Both the position numbers and the translations under genes were made by a program. DNA of 39,795 nt from Lachnoclostridium sp. UBA903 (GTDB taxonomy: Bacteria; Bacillota; Clostridia; Lachnospirales; Lachnospiraceae). Under the pieces are notes generated by a model that did not search any database, had not been told where the DNA came from, and was given only the letters and a program-made list of their open reading frames with translations. Below are positions 37,689 through 39,795 of this stretch, piece after piece. Where the stretch lies: positions 46,730 through 86,524 of the forward strand of contig DBEP01000024.1 in the NCBI GenBank assembly GCA_002294045.1, read 5' to 3'. Each line of letters begins with the position of its first letter. Positions within the stretch are counted from its first letter, which is position 1.

Positions 37689-39047
37689 ATGAGAAGATAT
37701 AAATACAGGGCAGCCAGACTGTTTCATATAGCACTTTGGAGTATGATTTTAATCTTGAGTTTAAATGTAATGATAAAATGTATCCGGATATTCGGCCGGG
37801 AAGGAAGTAATTCGGAAGATTCCTTTGAAGCAAAAATTGTTACGTCGGCCTGTAATTATATGTTTCAGTCCGGCATCCCAATTTTAAAATACATTTCTGC
37901 AAGCGGAGGAAAGGAAAGCAACAATTTTATTCTCAATACCATGGTAGGTTCCTTTCCGATTAACCGTTACATAGCCCAGGCAAGTGAGGGCATCGAAAAT
38001 AATTTAATAGAGGATGAGACGGATATTCTTAATCTGGCCAATGATACAGAGATGCTTTTTAATAATGAATTATATGTGCAAAGGATTTTGGAGGGAATTG
38101 AATATTTCGGCCATAATACGGAAGATGACGGTACGGGGGAAAATACACAAGCCATAGCGGTAAGCGGAGCTAACGGCATTATGCCCATTGACATAATTAA
38201 CGGCGAAGTTTACCTGGAAGATGAGCAGACATCCATTCCGGATGAAGCCGCGGCAGAAGCTCTGGGAACCATTAACGGAGAGAATTTTACCGTAAATCAG
38301 CTATTAAACCGTCAGTTCTTATATAATAATTTTTATATAATAGACGCCTCAACGGTAGTAAGCGATGAATTATTTGATGCGGAAAAACTGCTGGGCGACG
38401 ATATGACTTTGAAGGCTTCCAAAGACAAGCCACAGATTTTAATTTATCATACCCATTCCCAGGAAGCCTACAGTGACAGCCGGAAAGGAAAAGAGGCGGA
38501 TACGGTTGTGGGAGTAGGGGCCCGTCTGACTGAATTGCTGAAAGAGAAATACGGATATAATGTAATACATGATAAGTCGAAGTATGATTTAATGGGAGGC
38601 AGCCTGGACAGGAACCTGGCTTATAATTATGCTGGTGAAGGCATTAAGAAAATACTTGATAAAAATCCCAGCATAGAAGTGGTTATTGACTTACACCGGG
38701 ATGGGGCGGACAAGAAACGGGTGGCTAAGTTAAATGGAAAAAACATGGCACAGGTTATGTTTTTTAACGGTTTAAGCAGGAATTCAAAAGGAGAAATCAC
38801 TTACCTGAAAAACCCCTATATTCAGGATAATCTGGCCTTCAGTTTCCAGCTGCAGCTAAAAGGAAGGGAATTGTATCCCGGTTTAATGTACAAGAACTAT
38901 CTGAAAGCTTACCGTTATAATATGCACCTGAGGAAAAAATCCCTTCTTATTGAGTTGGGAACCGATAAAAATACCCTGAAGGAAGCCATGAATACAATGG
39001 ACTATCTGGCAGAAATACTTCATGAGGTGCTCTCGGGAGAAGGTTAA
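37689..39047 (+). CDS. spoIIP: Stage II sporulation protein P
   Basis: A 452-residue protein with one N-terminal membrane segment (LFHIALWSMILILSLNVMI), an outer linker domain of about 220 residues, and a C-terminal amidase/endopeptidase domain. Metal-site motifs are ILIYHTHSQEAY (about residues 250-261), VVIDLHRDG (about 331-339) and SLLIELG (about 417-423). SpoIIP works with SpoIID and SpoIIM to degrade septal peptidoglycan and drive engulfment of the forespore. GGGAG precedes ATG 37689. A CATATGAT at about 37634-37641 resembles a sigma-E -10, as expected for mother-cell expression, but its -35 is poor. The stop overlaps the convergent ROK gene by 4 bp, and no terminator lies between them. 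Confidence 0.95.
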   Translation: MRRYKYRAARLFHIALWSMILILSLNVMIKCIRIFGREGSNSEDSFEAKIVTSACNYMFQSGIPILKYISASGGKESNNFILNTMVGSFPINRYIAQASEGIENNLIEDETDILNLANDTEMLFNNELYVQRILEGIEYFGHNTEDDGTGENTQAIAVSGANGIMPIDIINGEVYLEDEQTSIPDEAAAEALGTINGENFTVNQLLNRQFLYNNFYIIDASTVVSDELFDAEKLLGDDMTLKASKDKPQILIYHTHSQEAYSDSRKGKEADTVVGVGARLTELLKEKYGYNVIHDKSKYDLMGGSLDRNLAYNYAGEGIKKILDKNPSIEVVIDLHRDGADKKRVAKLNGKNMAQVMFFNGLSRNSKGEITYLKNPYIQDNLAFSFQLQLKGRELYPGLMYKNYLKAYRYNMHLRKKSLLIELGTDKNTLKEAMNTMDYLAEILHEVLSGEG

Positions 39048-39795
39048 CTAATCTGATTTTTAAAGAAATAAACAGCTCCTATCATACCGGCTTCATTTCC
39101 GAGGGCGGCAGCCTTAATATCAAGTTCTTTGCTAAAGGCAGGCATTATACCTTGCAGCACCTTCTGCCTGAGAGGCTTAATAAACAAAGTTTCCTGTACG
39201 CTGATACCGCCGCCTATCAGTATGAGAGCAGGATTGAAAATATGTACCAGATTCACCAGGCCTATGGCCACATAATTTAACCATTCTTCAAAAATACCTT
39301 CCACGGCTGGATTGCGGACAGCCAGAAGCTCAAAAATAGTTTTACCGTTAACGGGGCAGCCTTTAAAGGCAGCTTTTGGGAGCAGGCCTTTTTCTGCGGC
39401 TTCCTCAATCATACGTACCAATGCCGTGGCGGAAGCATACTGTTCATAACAGCCGGTATTACCGCAGCTGCAAGGCCTGCCCTGCCGGTGAACGGTAAAA
39501 TGTCCCAATTCTCCGGCAAGGCCGCGGGAACCGGAGAGTATTTCAGAATTTATCAGGATACCGCCTCCGATGCCTGTCCCAATCGTGATAACAATAGCGT
39601 CGGAAACCTCTTTGGCGGCCCCAATCCATTTTTCTGCCAAAGCCGCACAGTTGGCATCATTCATAACCGTAACCGGAAGGCCGAACCGGGTTTGTAAAGT
39701 TTCTTTTATTTTGCTGCCCTGCCAGTTTTTTATATGCCCTGCTGTTCCTGTAATGACACCGGTATCCGTATCTACCTGTCCCGTTGCCGACACAC
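39044..39795 (-). CDS. ROK family sugar kinase, cut by the window edge
   Basis: 250 residues are visible; the N-terminus lies beyond the right edge (the frame is open to 39795, and the VSATGQVD segment is normally about 60-80 residues into the protein). Conserved parts are NDANCAALAE (catalytic Asp), ITIGTGIGGGILI (phosphate-binding), GELGHFTV (His of the sugar site), the zinc motif CSCGNTGCYEQYAS, and HIFNPALILIGGGIS. ROK proteins without an HTH are glucokinases or kinases of N-acetylated or other hexoses; the missing N-terminus prevents excluding a repressor form. It converges on spoIIP with a 4-bp overlap of the stop codons. Confidence 0.9.
   Translation of the reverse strand, partial: VSATGQVDTDTGVITGTAGHIKNWQGSKIKETLQTRFGLPVTVMNDANCAALAEKWIGAAKEVSDAIVITIGTGIGGGILINSEILSGSRGLAGELGHFTVHRQGRPCSCGNTGCYEQYASATALVRMIEEAAEKGLLPKAAFKGCPVNGKTIFELLAVRNPAVEGIFEEWLNYVAIGLVNLVHIFNPALILIGGGISVQETLFIKPLRQKVLQGIMPAFSKELDIKAAALGNEAGMIGAVYFFKNQIS

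Noticed and set aside
1..39795. CRISPR array, tRNA, rRNA, prophage or transposase genes
   Set aside because: Looked for on both strands; no regular spacer repeats, cloverleaf or CCA-ending structures, phage genes or transposase motifs were seen.

Overview
The window reads as a chromosomal segment of an anaerobic, endospore-forming Gram-positive bacterium, most likely a member of the Lachnospiraceae or a related clostridial group. The evidence is the spore genes gpr and spoIIP next to rpsT (an arrangement shared with Bacillus and clostridia), strong AGGAGG-type ribosome binding sites, lipobox solute-binding proteins, sigma-A promoters with consensus boxes, and a moderate GC content. No rRNA, tRNA, CRISPR array, integrase or insertion-sequence transposase is visible.

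Layout. 1-1263: the tail of a secreted carbohydrate-active protein, then a CPBP membrane protease. 1478-6408: a five-gene unit made of a MarR regulator, an arylsulfotransferase-like protein and an SsuABC-type ABC importer, with a 40-bp perfect palindrome in its leader. 6461-13631: an XRE regulator divergent from an oligopeptide-type ABC importer (binding protein, two permeases, two ATPases) plus a small membrane protein. 13697-17400: single genes (AraC/GyrI regulator, DUF362 protein, RmlC-like epimerase, GNAT acetyltransferase). 17448-29439: a large envelope-related region. A TolC-like exported coiled-coil protein is divergent from a two-component system. This is followed by a sugar-type binding protein with two permeases, an HlyD-like adaptor, a MacB/FtsX-like permease, an SH3b-NlpC/P60 wall hydrolase and an acidic membrane-anchored protein. 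29472-33026: an AraC regulator divergent from a GH3 glycosidase. 33069-35437: a ComFB-like protein, an SRAP/YedK protein and a Y-family polymerase with a LexA-like box. 35469-39047: rpsT, gpr, a small coiled-coil gene and spoIIP. The right edge cuts a ROK-family sugar kinase.

The most interesting part is 17448-27139. Two promoters, one before the response regulator gene and one before the sugar-binding protein gene, share the same pair of CTTCATA heptamers at an 11-bp period. In both, the -10 hexamer sits at the same distance from the repeats, which points to direct control by the linked OmpR-type regulator. The genes downstream combine importer-type permeases with efflux-type adaptor and MacB-like parts, yet no ATPase gene lies among them, and a TolC-like protein is encoded in what should be a single-membrane cell.

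A second notable signal is a 72-74 nt structured repeat present twice, at 16644-16715 and 34005-34078. Its hairpins are kept by paired base changes, and the second copy supplies the last codons and the stop of the SRAP gene.

Stretches of more than 300 bases without a gene are 1248-1698, 6827-7337, 18762-19075 and 30414-30784. All appear to be regulatory regions and are described at the promoters, operators and repeats listed there.
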